Virus record (IMG/VR): IMGVR_UViG_3300042914_005059
Coordinates: 1 to 64,000 of that record
Source: a virus
Strand: one strand, 5' to 3'
Length of the DNA stretch: 64,000 nt
The notes under the pieces were generated by a model. It made no database searches. It was not told the DNA's origin and saw only the letters and a program-made list of their open reading frames with translations. The position numbers and the translations under genes are program-made. Numbering within the stretch: the stretch's first letter is position 1; every line of letters begins with the position of its first letter. Below are positions 8,029 to 16,331 of this stretch, piece by piece.

Positions 8029-8040
8029 TTTATAAATATC
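8029..8040 (-). promoter_or_regulatory. Phage-type promoter motif
   Basis: The minus strand reads GATATTTATAAA 12 nt before the ATG at 8017. The same motif in the same orientation precedes most transcription units in the window. Confidence 0.5.
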
Positions 8041-8058
8041 ATAGAAAAACGATTTATT

Positions 8059-8322
8059 TTATAATTTTTCACTTAATTCATTGACCGCTTTAATAATATA
8101 TTCTTTTGTTGGCTTAATTTTTAAACCAAAAACTATTGTTAACCAATCTAAAGTTTGTTTGTAATTAGGTGCCCAAATAGCTTCATTATGAATTCCGTTA
8201 TTAGAAAAGAAAACATGTTTGTTGTAGATGTTATAATAAGTAGTCAAAGGGGTTGAATACCCTAATTTTTTTAATTTTAAAGCTATATCGTAAGTAACAA
8301 ATTCTTGTAAATCTAACATCAT
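8059..8322 (-). CDS. Small conserved phage protein of unknown function
   Basis: The 87-residue protein starts MMLDLQEFVTYDIALKLKKLGY and contains EAIWAPNYKQTLDWL and a C-terminal helix. This pattern (LQEF, LKxLGY, APxYxQxxxWL) occurs in a widespread group of short phage and prophage proteins without an assigned role. It is the last gene before the DNA polymerase stop and has its own phage-type motif GGATATTTATAAA 2-3 nt upstream of the start. It is probably soluble. Confidence 0.65.
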   Translation of the reverse strand: MMLDLQEFVTYDIALKLKKLGYSTPLTTYYNIYNKHVFFSNNGIHNEAIWAPNYKQTLDWLTIVFGLKIKPTKEYIIKAVNELSEKL

Positions 8323-8324
8323 AA

Positions 8325-8336
8325 TTTATAAATATC
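8325..8336 (-). promoter_or_regulatory. Phage-type promoter motif
   Basis: GGATATTTATAAA on the minus strand lies 3 nt before the ATG at 8322, unusually close. The transcript would be nearly leaderless. Confidence 0.45.
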
Positions 8337-8357
8337 CATAAAAATTAATTTATATAA

Positions 8358-11225
8358 TTATATAATAATTTCTTTATTTTCTTGAAATCTATCTTTTATC
8401 ATATAAGTTTCGGAAACACCTTTTCTATTCCAAAAATTAACCTCACCTTCACTCATAGTCATCAATTCTTCTAAGGTATCTTGGTCTTCTGGGTTTGTTG
8501 CAATACCACCAATTAACTCTAATTCTTTAGAAGTGAAATATTGTTTGTCTTCTGGGTTCTCAATAATTAAAGATTCTCGAATATGTAAAGGAAACACTAC
8601 TAAAAGTGGCTCTACTTTTTTATTAAAAGCATCAATGTATTTTGGTACATTATATTCGCCAGTTAAATCAGGATTTTTCTTAATCTGGTCTTCGGTAATC
8701 AAATAACAATTAAATTTAAGAGTACCTTCTGGTGGGTCTTTTTTAGTTTTACTGGTTGTGATATCTGCGTGAGATTTTTTAGTTCCATTATTAATATAAT
8801 AAATGGTATCACCCAAGTTTATGTGAATACCATCACGAATAATTAACTCCATGTGAGCTTGTCTAGATAGTTCCCTACCGTTTTTGTCGGTACCTCTTTT
8901 TTTATAACTCTCAATGGTTTTTTTAACTTTTGATTTATTTGCGATATCTACCAAAGGTATTTGTTTGTTATAAATTTTTTCTAAATACTCATAATAAAAA
9001 TCAACAAACTCCTTACCTTTACCATCCAACAACAGTCTAATTGCTTTACTTAAAAACTTTTCAATATATTTAGGTATTGTTTTTCCCTTAATGGTATTAC
9101 CTGTTAATTTAACTTTTCCACCAGGTTTTAAAATTGCATAATTTTTTCTGGATAAATTAATTGTTGCATCCATAATATCATCAATATCAAGACCCATAAC
9201 ACCGTGCATAAACCTTTCGTTATATTCAGCAACATCGGCATCAATACCTTTATATACAACTCCTTTTTTAACAAAACGATGTAAACCATTACCAATATAT
9301 TCTCGGTTGTCAGCATCTTCAGGACAAGAAAAATTAACCCCATCAGTATCTAACACTAAAGGTGTGTATCCTCTTTCCATGAAAAAAGTAATCATAGTTC
9401 TTAGATATTGTCTACCTGTACAAGTAATCATCTCACCGATATCAATATCACCCCAAGGAAAAATGTATGGAGCGGAAATAGAACCAAAAGCGGAATTATT
9501 TAAACCCTTAATTGGTAATTGTTTTTTATCGTACATGGAAGCCGCTTTTACGTCACCCACCGCATTTGATTCATTCATCAAAGCTTTATACTTATTACGT
9601 GTTTCGGATAAGTACAATAACATAGCTCTTAGAGCACCCGTAATATCACAATCAGGAAAAACTTCGTGCGTTAATTGAATCGACGGATAAAGTGATGCGT
9701 AGTCAAATTTTGCAACTTTTTTACTATAACCCAAATGTAAAAGTCTGGAAAGACCACCAGTAAAATCTCTTTTTGGTAATGTATCGGGAATTGCTAGACC
9801 ATTTTCATACGACCACGCCATCATCAATAATTTCCAAAGTGTCGCGGTTCCCATTGTAATGCTTCTGCTAAAAGTTGTTGGTACCAGTGATGCTGTTAAA
9901 AACCCTGCTTGGGTGTAAATATCATCTACTTGTTCGGTTTCCAGTAAGTCATCCGTTAAGTATTCCGTAATTAAAAATCGACCATCAACAATATCCCACT
10001 TATCTTCATATCCGTCAATAACAACCATTTCACCTTTTTTATTTTCCACCATTTTTGGTTCTGGTTTATCTTCTTCTAAACCATGCCACTGACCGCTTGT
10101 AGGGTTATAATAATATTGTTTATTTTCATTCCAAATTCTACCTAATTGTAAACCATCAACATAAACACGATTTCCTCTTTCTACTTTTGCTTCTTTTGCA
10201 ATATATTTCAAACCCGCTTCTTTAATGTTTGAATTTAATGCTTGTGCTTGTCTAACACGATGTAAGGTGTCTAAAATATTATAACCCCACATGTTTGTTT
10301 GTTCATATTGCTCCAACTCTGCACCCAATTTAAGTGATGCAGTTTTACGTGTTAAAGGAATTCCAGGATGTTTAGTTTTAATAAAACCATCTGAAGTATA
10401 AGTTTTAGTTTTATCACCTCTGGGTGAAACTCTAACATATTCATTGACGATTCCTAATATTTTCATTCTACCTAAAATATAGTGCCAGTCAAAGTTTTCA
10501 GAATTATAACCAGTAATAATCGAAGCGTTAAGTTCAGAAATAGTTTCAAAAAACTTTATAATCATTTCTTTTTCAGCTTCAGTCGTCCATTCACCATTTT
10601 CATCGTAAGCACTTAAAATCTTTCTAAAACCACGATTATCCTTAATACCAATCAAAAATATATGACCTTCTTCTGGTTCTAAAGAAGTGGTCTCAATATC
10701 GAATACTACTTTATGAACTTCAGAATAATCATCAAAACCTTTAAACAATCTTTTACCGGTTTGAATCATATATTGTTCAATCGGTGGTAATATTTGTATA
10801 ACGTCTTTTCGTTTCCAGGGGTCTAAACCACCTTTTTTAAAAAAGTTAACCAAATCACGATAAGTACCAGTTGTTTTAACCAAATATTTAAAACCATCTT
10901 CTAAACGTTGATTATCATCGGTTCTTAATTTTTCGGTAGAAATTCCATGTCTTTTTGCCTCATACTTCATTCTTTCAACATCATCACCATAGAAACCAGT
11001 ATCTTTTAAAGATTTGGTCCATAAAAAAGGTATAAACTTTTGAGTTTTAATTTTTTTACCTTTTTCAGGGTCATCAATCATAAGATAAACACGATTAGAA
11101 TTATCAACCGACCAATCATCTGTTTGGTCTAATTCTATTCCTACAATATATTTTTCAGGGTCACGACCTTCTAAAAAGGTTTTAATGTCAGCGGGAGTCG
11201 CTTGGGAAATTTTTTCTTTGCTCAT
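8358..11225 (-). CDS. gp43: Family B DNA polymerase (T4 gp43-like)
   Basis: This is the replicative polymerase with proofreading, 955 residues, close to T4 gp43 (898). The exonuclease domain shows FDIETTSLE near residue 175 (ExoI) and GYNSENFDWHYI (ExoII). The YLTDDLLE segment is consistent with ExoIII. The palm has motif A, FDYASLYPSI near residue 506, fingers motif B, KGLNNSAFGS near 573, and motif C, LDTDGVNF near 626, so all catalytic Asp residues are present. The N-terminal 110 residues resemble the NTD of gp43. It has its own 87-nt leader (11226-11312), which contains no obvious Bacteroidota promoter. No intein or frameshift is visible. Confidence 0.96.
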   Translation of the reverse strand: MSKEKISQATPADIKTFLEGRDPEKYIVGIELDQTDDWSVDNSNRVYLMIDDPEKGKKIKTQKFIPFLWTKSLKDTGFYGDDVERMKYEAKRHGISTEKLRTDDNQRLEDGFKYLVKTTGTYRDLVNFFKKGGLDPWKRKDVIQILPPIEQYMIQTGKRLFKGFDDYSEVHKVVFDIETTSLEPEEGHIFLIGIKDNRGFRKILSAYDENGEWTTEAEKEMIIKFFETISELNASIITGYNSENFDWHYILGRMKILGIVNEYVRVSPRGDKTKTYTSDGFIKTKHPGIPLTRKTASLKLGAELEQYEQTNMWGYNILDTLHRVRQAQALNSNIKEAGLKYIAKEAKVERGNRVYVDGLQLGRIWNENKQYYYNPTSGQWHGLEEDKPEPKMVENKKGEMVVIDGYEDKWDIVDGRFLITEYLTDDLLETEQVDDIYTQAGFLTASLVPTTFSRSITMGTATLWKLLMMAWSYENGLAIPDTLPKRDFTGGLSRLLHLGYSKKVAKFDYASLYPSIQLTHEVFPDCDITGALRAMLLYLSETRNKYKALMNESNAVGDVKAASMYDKKQLPIKGLNNSAFGSISAPYIFPWGDIDIGEMITCTGRQYLRTMITFFMERGYTPLVLDTDGVNFSCPEDADNREYIGNGLHRFVKKGVVYKGIDADVAEYNERFMHGVMGLDIDDIMDATINLSRKNYAILKPGGKVKLTGNTIKGKTIPKYIEKFLSKAIRLLLDGKGKEFVDFYYEYLEKIYNKQIPLVDIANKSKVKKTIESYKKRGTDKNGRELSRQAHMELIIRDGIHINLGDTIYYINNGTKKSHADITTSKTKKDPPEGTLKFNCYLITEDQIKKNPDLTGEYNVPKYIDAFNKKVEPLLVVFPLHIRESLIIENPEDKQYFTSKELELIGGIATNPEDQDTLEELMTMSEGEVNFWNRKGVSETYMIKDRFQENKEIII

Positions 11226-11312
11226 AATATTTCATCTGTTTTGGACGGGTACAGTAAGACCAACTCGTTATTAATTTTTAATAAAGATAACGAAATATTT
11301 TGAGATAGTAAA

Positions 11313-11657
11313 TTACTTTTGTTTGATTATGAGTTCACCTAAAACTTCTATAAGACCAACTAATTTTTGAAATTCTACTTGTCCCATTTCAACGTTTTCA
11401 GATAAGTCACATAATTCATCTAGATATTTTTTAAATTCTTTTTTTGATTCTTCCAAATCAAATTTACCTTCCATTGCTTTTTTATAGTAAGGTAATTTAA
11501 CTCTAAAATGGTGATAGGTTAACATTGCTGGACCACCTTTTTCTTTTGCATTATTGGTGATTTTTTCCGCACCTTTAAATCTTTTTTCAGCAAAGTCTTC
11601 AAAACTCTTGCTGGTGGCGATTTCTTCTTTTAATATTTTTTTTATAAGATTTTTCAT
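11313..11657 (-). CDS. Small helical protein with capsid-targeting-like N-terminus
   Basis: The 114-residue protein begins MKNLIKKILKEEIATSKSF. Its first 12 residues are nearly identical to those of the array-linked family at 11721, 45865 and 46303, and ILKE-E fits the (L/I)-x-E prohead-protease site. The rest is helical and charged, with a helix-rich C-terminus (FQKLVGLIEVLGELIIKQK) and no catalytic motif. A phage-type promoter motif lies 2-3 nt before the ATG, and it follows directly on the degenerate last repeat of CRISPR-like array A. I infer an internal head protein. Its activity is unknown. Confidence 0.65.
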   Translation of the reverse strand: MKNLIKKILKEEIATSKSFEDFAEKRFKGAEKITNNAKEKGGPAMLTYHHFRVKLPYYKKAMEGKFDLEESKKEFKKYLDELCDLSENVEMGQVEFQKLVGLIEVLGELIIKQK

Positions 11658-11659
11658 AT

Positions 11660-11671
11660 TTTATAAATATC
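11660..11671 (-). promoter_or_regulatory. Phage-type promoter motif joined to array A
   Basis: Minus-strand GATATTTATAAA directly adjoins the last repeat of array A and precedes the ATG at 11657. The same repeat-promoter-ATG junction recurs at 46289-46303. Confidence 0.55.
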
Positions 11672-11772
11672 AGGTCAATACCTTTCGTTTATGGGTCATC
11701 TCCAGCTTTGTACGAAGGGTTTAGCCGATGAAGGCTGCTGTCAATACCTTTCGTTTATGGGTCATCTCCAGC
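11671..11772 (-). CRISPR. CRISPR-like array A: 2 repeats, 1 spacer
   Basis: On the minus strand, repeat 1 (11772-11737) and repeat 2 (11706-11671) are 36 nt and match from GCTGGAGATGACCC through ATAAACGAAAGG to TATTGAC. Repeat 1 ends CAGC, which pairs with the GCTG at its start. Repeat 2 ends CCTG, so its end is degenerate. The spacer 11736-11707 is exactly 30 nt. Repeat 1 is the in-frame 3' end of the gene at 11721-12095, and the stop codon lies in the spacer. No cas gene is nearby. The layout equals that of array B at 46188-46289. Confidence 0.75.
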
Positions 11773-12095
11773 ATACGCACGCATAAGTCTTTGGTTTCCT
11801 GATTGTTAAGACCAAATTTTTGACGTAATTTTAACCAAATTTCATCATAATCAACCCATAAATAAGGATCTTTTTTATCTCTATCCACACTATCCGCCAT
11901 TAAAGTAACCCCGCTTTTATCCTTATATAACATCCAACCTGGATTTTTTTCCGAAGGAACCGCCTTTAAATTGGACATAATTTCATACAAAAATTCTTCA
12001 GCGGGTGAAAATTGTTTGGTGTTACCAACCAATTCTTCTGCCCAATCAAAATCATCAAACTCTTCCCTTAATATTTTTCTTATAAGATTTTTCAT
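11721..12095 (-). CDS. Array-linked small protein, copy A
   Basis: From ATG 12095 the product has 124 residues. The N-terminus MKNLIRKILREEFDDFDW fits a capsid-targeting sequence, with the predicted cut after ILRE. The conserved domain follows: FLYEIMSNLKAVPS, then PGWMLYKDKSG, PYLWVDYDEIW, and a last helix with LCVRMLEMTHKRKVLTA. Near-identical paralogues lie at 45865 and 46303, and a fused version at 47883. The last codons are the first 36-nt repeat of array A, and translation stops inside the spacer (tail AAFIG). The family resembles short T4-type phage proteins of unknown function that end in a helix with LNYQEI. Its start follows the stop of the 129-residue gene at once. Confidence 0.75.
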   Translation of the reverse strand: MKNLIRKILREEFDDFDWAEELVGNTKQFSPAEEFLYEIMSNLKAVPSEKNPGWMLYKDKSGVTLMADSVDRDKKDPYLWVDYDEIWLKLRQKFGLNNQETKDLCVRMLEMTHKRKVLTAAFIG

Positions 12096-12096
12096 T

Positions 12097-12486
12097 TTAA
12101 CATACAATTTTAGCTTTTGTAAAACTATCTAATACATTTATATATAAGTCTTCCCTAATTGGAACAATTAAACTCTCACCATTGTCTAAAAAATCAACTC
12201 TAAATTCCGCTTTAAAAGAACCTGCCTGGTTTACATCTTTAATGTCAAATTGGTAACCTAGATAATATTCACCATCTTCTTTACATAGGGCCTTATCTAC
12301 GGGTAAAAGTAATCCTGCTTTATTAAAAACTTTATAATTACCTTTATCATCTATCATACTGAAGGTGATTGCAGCGTTTTCTAAACGGTCATATATTTGA
12401 CGATAGGTACTTCTACCGTCATTAGTTAATTTTAACTTAACTACCGGAAGTGTGCTGTTCTTACGAATGAAAAAATTTTGTGCCAT
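12097..12486 (-). CDS. Small beta-rich virion protein (likely tail/fibre-associated)
   Basis: The 129-residue product begins AQNFFIRKNSTLPVVKLKL and alternates short beta strands (AITFSMIDDKGNYKVF, EYYLGYQFDI, SFKAEFRVDFL, IVPIREDLYINVL). This looks like an immunoglobulin-like or jelly-roll accessory domain of tail fibres and baseplates. It directly precedes the LamG-type fibre gene in transcription order's downstream direction and has its own phage-type motif upstream. There is no enzyme motif. The virion role is inferred from fold pattern and neighbours. Confidence 0.6.
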   Translation of the reverse strand: MAQNFFIRKNSTLPVVKLKLTNDGRSTYRQIYDRLENAAITFSMIDDKGNYKVFNKAGLLLPVDKALCKEDGEYYLGYQFDIKDVNQAGSFKAEFRVDFLDNGESLIVPIREDLYINVLDSFTKAKIVC

Positions 12487-12492
12487 CTTAGT

Positions 12493-12503
12493 TAATAAAT
12501 ATC
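12493..12503 (-). promoter_or_regulatory. Phage-type promoter motif
   Basis: Minus-strand GATATTTATTA lies just upstream of the ATG at 12486, in the gap after the fibre gene. Confidence 0.45.
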
Positions 12504-12504
12504 A

Positions 12505-14283
12505 TCAACATGGTATTATGATATAAGGTGGTAGTGGACTTTTACAACTACCACAGTTATTGTTTCCTGGTTGTACAATTTGTGCACCGCCAAAAGTATT
12601 GTCTTTACAATATCTTCGACAATCAACAAAAAAGTTATTTCTAATTTCTAAAACATTTAAAGCCTTTTCATAAAAACGTAATTGTGATAACTCACCTTCA
12701 AAAGTTCCTGCAAAGTATTTTTCAATATCTAAATTTTTATCAGCTGGGTCTGGACCACCAAATGTTTGACTTTCTGTTAGACCTTGTGTACCACCACCCC
12801 AACTCATATTAAAAGGTACACCTATTTGTTTATCACTCCATTCGTTTAAAGCACGTAATTGTAAGCCAATAAAATCATAAACTTTATATTTTGCCAAACC
12901 ATCAACCCAAAAAGTTAAAGTACCTGCCGGCAAACCATATTTAGAACCACCCTCAATATAAGTCACTACAACATGCGTCCATGTGTTTCCTGTTGGCATA
13001 ATATTTGCGTCAGAATAACCTTCTTCCATAACGGTTCCAGTTATTAAAAATTTATTATTATAACAATCACCCGTAACTGTCATCTTACGGTAACCAATTC
13101 GACCATCATTTGTAATTCTAAAACCTAAAGCGTTTTCTGATAACTGGTCACAATAATTATAACTATAACCAGTAACTACCGAATTTAATACTGGCGTGTT
13201 ACAAACGCTACAACAAGTTGCTATTTGACTACTGCCCTGAGAAAACCAGTTTTGACCACCTGAAATATAACTTGGGTCAACATACCCTGTGGTAACAGTA
13301 CCACAAACATCACAAGTAACCTGACAACCACAACTACAACTAGTATTTCTGGTAAACCAACTAACGCCACTATTTGGTTCTACTACTTTTTCCTCGTATT
13401 CTAAAGAAGCGGTTCTTTGTAATGGAATACCAGTGGTAGTCGTATATCCTGTTTCACCTGAAAAATCATTCCAAAATTTATTTTCTGCTCGTGTACCAAT
13501 ATAAAAAAAGAAATTAGTGTTTCCTGTGAAATTATCATTTAAAGTAAGACCTGATGTATTCCCTGAAGAACAATAAGAGTTATCCCATTTAATCCAAGTC
13601 TCCATTGACCAGCCATTTGGAAATTCTGTTGGCATTACTTGCCATTTTGTATATCCAGAAGTTGAAGTTAAGGTATATCCACTTTGACAACAAGGATCAA
13701 CACTTAATTCGTTAATTGGTGATGGCTTGTCGTTATCTAATTTAAAAAACCCTTGGTAAAAACCACCGTTTAAACAAACAGTATCACCAACGGGACAACC
13801 ACCTAAAGCTTCTACATTATAATGAGTTTCATATGGATAGGTATAAATTCCAGGGCCAACTGTACAACCAGATTCTGAATTATATGTAATACTATAACCA
13901 GTAACAGCGTATAAAACTAATCTAGTATCTGCTGATGTTATAGTTAAAGTTTTTCCTGATAAACAATCAGTTCTACCGTTATCAACCCCCGTTAACCCCC
14001 AATCATTTAAGGTAAAACCACTAGAAGGTGTCAAGGTATAACCTGACCATTCTACTAAAGAAGTCAAACTATAACTTGACGTTGTGGTACCACTGTTGTT
14101 AATATCAAACCATGCAACCAAACCATCCGTTATAATCACATGACCACAACTATCTTTACAATTAATGGCATAAGGAATAAAATCACCAGTTTTGTCGTTC
14201 GCAAGATTAAAATCCCAATATTCATTGTAAACCAAATTTATGGTTTCAAAATTTTTAAAATAATAGTTGTTTTTTATGTCCAT
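12505..14283 (-). CDS. LamG-domain tail fibre or receptor-binding protein
   Basis: The 592-residue protein has many cysteines, including a CSCGCQVTCDVCGTV cluster. Its C-terminal part reads as a concanavalin/LamG jelly-roll: GWSMETWIKWDNSYC, then NDGRIGYRKM, NTWTHVVVTYIEGG, GTLTFWVDGLAKYKV, and FAGTFEGELSQLRFYEKAL followed by EIRNNFF. LamG domains in phage fibres bind cell-surface glycans. The N-terminal half (INCKDSCGHVIITDGLVAWFDINN) recurs in Bacteroidota phage fibres as another LamG-like part. Its ATG shares the stop region of the fibre gene before it, so the fibre genes are coupled. I infer host recognition. Confidence 0.75.
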   Translation of the reverse strand: MDIKNNYYFKNFETINLVYNEYWDFNLANDKTGDFIPYAINCKDSCGHVIITDGLVAWFDINNSGTTTSSYSLTSLVEWSGYTLTPSSGFTLNDWGLTGVDNGRTDCLSGKTLTITSADTRLVLYAVTGYSITYNSESGCTVGPGIYTYPYETHYNVEALGGCPVGDTVCLNGGFYQGFFKLDNDKPSPINELSVDPCCQSGYTLTSTSGYTKWQVMPTEFPNGWSMETWIKWDNSYCSSGNTSGLTLNDNFTGNTNFFFYIGTRAENKFWNDFSGETGYTTTTGIPLQRTASLEYEEKVVEPNSGVSWFTRNTSCSCGCQVTCDVCGTVTTGYVDPSYISGGQNWFSQGSSQIATCCSVCNTPVLNSVVTGYSYNYCDQLSENALGFRITNDGRIGYRKMTVTGDCYNNKFLITGTVMEEGYSDANIMPTGNTWTHVVVTYIEGGSKYGLPAGTLTFWVDGLAKYKVYDFIGLQLRALNEWSDKQIGVPFNMSWGGGTQGLTESQTFGGPDPADKNLDIEKYFAGTFEGELSQLRFYEKALNVLEIRNNFFVDCRRYCKDNTFGGAQIVQPGNNNCGSCKSPLPPYIIIPC

Positions 14284-16316
14284 TAATACACTTTTGTTAT
14301 TGAAAACCTGATGCCATCACTACTAGTGTAAACTGTACCGTTATAACTTCTATTAGTCCAATTTAAATGTTTTAGAGAGACAAAATCATTTATACCGTCA
14401 GCATATATTAAAGTACTTACTGTTACATCAATTTCTGATTGTACATTAGGTAATACTGCCATATAATTTCCTGCATAAATATCAGTATCATTTGCCGGGT
14501 GAATACCTAAACCAAAAGTACCTGCCGAAACTGATTGCCAATAAACAGAAGAATCATTATCCGATTTAAGATGTATCGATCCTTCAATAAGATAAAGACC
14601 TGCTTGTGTTATACTAAAAACTCCACTATTATTATTAAAAGTACCGAAACTACAACTTGGTGGTGATGTCACATAATTACCTACTCCCGTTGAATTAGAG
14701 ACAACACCATTTGATACTATCTGTGTAAAACCAGTAATTCTTTTACCTCTATCAGCGATACCACCATTAGCTATTGTTACCGACGGTATAATACCTGCAG
14801 GTGGTTGACTACTAGAATTTATAAATAAAGCACAATAATAAACATTTCCAATATTTTTAACTTCAACATTACCTGTAACACTGTCTCTAACCAAAACTTG
14901 CGAAGTTGTACCTGTATGTGTGTTTGGTTGGTAATTAATATTTAAATTCGGAACATAAACAGTATTACTTGATGAACCCGTGATGTTTTGACCGCCCAAT
15001 AAAACCGAATTTGTTGCACCACTAGTTAAGATAGAATCAGTTGAGTGTATGAAGGAAGTGAACCCATAAGCTTTTGAATTACTTCCTGACGCAAATGAAT
15101 AGGTACCAATAGCCTCTGTTAAAATACCTTGTGAATGTGAACTATTACCTAAAGCTTTAGTTGCAATACCTTCTGCGTGTGAATAAGATCCATTGGCAAC
15201 TGTTCTTGTAAATATTGTACCACCTCCTGGGGATGAAAAAGATTGAAGCCCTCCTTCCGCATGTGAATAGTCACCACGTGCTATTGCGCCTTGACCTTCC
15301 GCATGTGAATAATAACCGCCTAATATTTGGTCGGCCGATTCAGCTTGTGGATTTTCCATTGGTGCTATTATCGTTTCTCCACCATCAGTTTCATTTATAT
15401 ATACTATTGTATTAGTACCATCAAAAGTCGGTGTCCCACTTATTGTACCATACATCCCTGAAGCGTTAGTCATAACATAAGTCATACCGGTAAACTGTGA
15501 CACAACATTACCATAGGTAGAATCTAACGTGATTACACCGTTTGTTGTGTTTGTGACTGTATAACCATATACACCAGTATAAGACCCAGATCCTTCTGCG
15601 TGTGACCACCAACCAAGTGACCGCGTATCACGACCTTCCGCGTGTGATCTTTCACCGGTTGCTATCGTATTTTCACCTTCTGCATGTGAATAATCACCTT
15701 CTGTTTTAGTACCCCTACCCTCTGCGTGAGAATAAGCACCAGTGGTTAGTGTTGTCGATCCTTCCGCATGTGAATAATCACCAGTTGCTGTTGTAGTAAA
15801 ACCTTCCGCGTGTGAAGATATGCCATTCGATGTTGTACCTTCACCTTCCGCGTGTGAATAATTACCAATAGCTTCTGTGCTATTGCCTTCTGTATGAGAA
15901 CCATAACCAATTGCTGTTGTACTTACACCTTCCGCGTGTGAAGAATTACCACTTGCTATTGTAGTCTCACCAATTGCAAAAGAAAAATCACCACTAGCTG
16001 TATTATCATCATCACCAAAAGCAAAACTACGAAAACCATTTGCGAAAGAACCAACACTTTGAATAGAATCATGAATTGTTATTGGTGAACATCCGTGAAT
16101 GTTACTAACATATAAATCATTTATACAAGAAGCTGAAGTGTTTCCTGTAAAAGAAGGTATATTAAAACTAAAACTTGTACCATTTTGTTTATTTAAAAAA
16201 ACCGTATTTCCAGATACAGTTGTCCCAGTAATATCTCTACCAAAAAGAAAAGTAAAATTACTATCTAATTGTGGTTGTGTTAAAGGGGTTCCTGAACTTC
16301 TTAAATTTAATGACAT
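14283..16316 (-). CDS. YadA-head-like tail fibre with C1q-like tip (677 aa)
   Basis: The protein starts SLNLRSSGTPLTQPQLDSNF and holds about a dozen YadA-type head repeats between about residues 85 and 410, each around SHAEG with ATG or YSHAEG spacing. Such repeats form a trimeric left-handed beta roll in adhesins. An insertion with strands (TVTNTTNGVITLDSTYG) interrupts the roll. The C-terminal about 140 residues (GTFNNNSGVFSITQAGLYLIEG to DGIRFSITKVY) resemble a C1q/TNF-like jelly-roll tip. It is related to the fibre at 16332-18629 and to part of the 1816-residue fibre on the other strand. Its role is probably receptor binding. Confidence 0.85.
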   Translation of the reverse strand: MSLNLRSSGTPLTQPQLDSNFTFLFGRDITGTTVSGNTVFLNKQNGTSFSFNIPSFTGNTSASCINDLYVSNIHGCSPITIHDSIQSVGSFANGFRSFAFGDDDNTASGDFSFAIGETTIASGNSSHAEGVSTTAIGYGSHTEGNSTEAIGNYSHAEGEGTTSNGISSHAEGFTTTATGDYSHAEGSTTLTTGAYSHAEGRGTKTEGDYSHAEGENTIATGERSHAEGRDTRSLGWWSHAEGSGSYTGVYGYTVTNTTNGVITLDSTYGNVVSQFTGMTYVMTNASGMYGTISGTPTFDGTNTIVYINETDGGETIIAPMENPQAESADQILGGYYSHAEGQGAIARGDYSHAEGGLQSFSSPGGGTIFTRTVANGSYSHAEGIATKALGNSSHSQGILTEAIGTYSFASGSNSKAYGFTSFIHSTDSILTSGATNSVLLGGQNITGSSSNTVYVPNLNINYQPNTHTGTTSQVLVRDSVTGNVEVKNIGNVYYCALFINSSSQPPAGIIPSVTIANGGIADRGKRITGFTQIVSNGVVSNSTGVGNYVTSPPSCSFGTFNNNSGVFSITQAGLYLIEGSIHLKSDNDSSVYWQSVSAGTFGLGIHPANDTDIYAGNYMAVLPNVQSEIDVTVSTLIYADGINDFVSLKHLNWTNRSYNGTVYTSSDGIRFSITKVY

Positions 16317-16331
16317 TTTATATTATATTTT

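Noticed and set aside
15215-15415. His/Leu-rich frame opposite the fibre SHAEG repeats
   Set aside because: Shadow of the repeated fibre coding sequence.
15130-15970. SHAEG-region DNA repeats considered as a CRISPR array
   Set aside because: Repeats are in-frame, degenerate at wobble positions and explained by YadA-type protein repeats.
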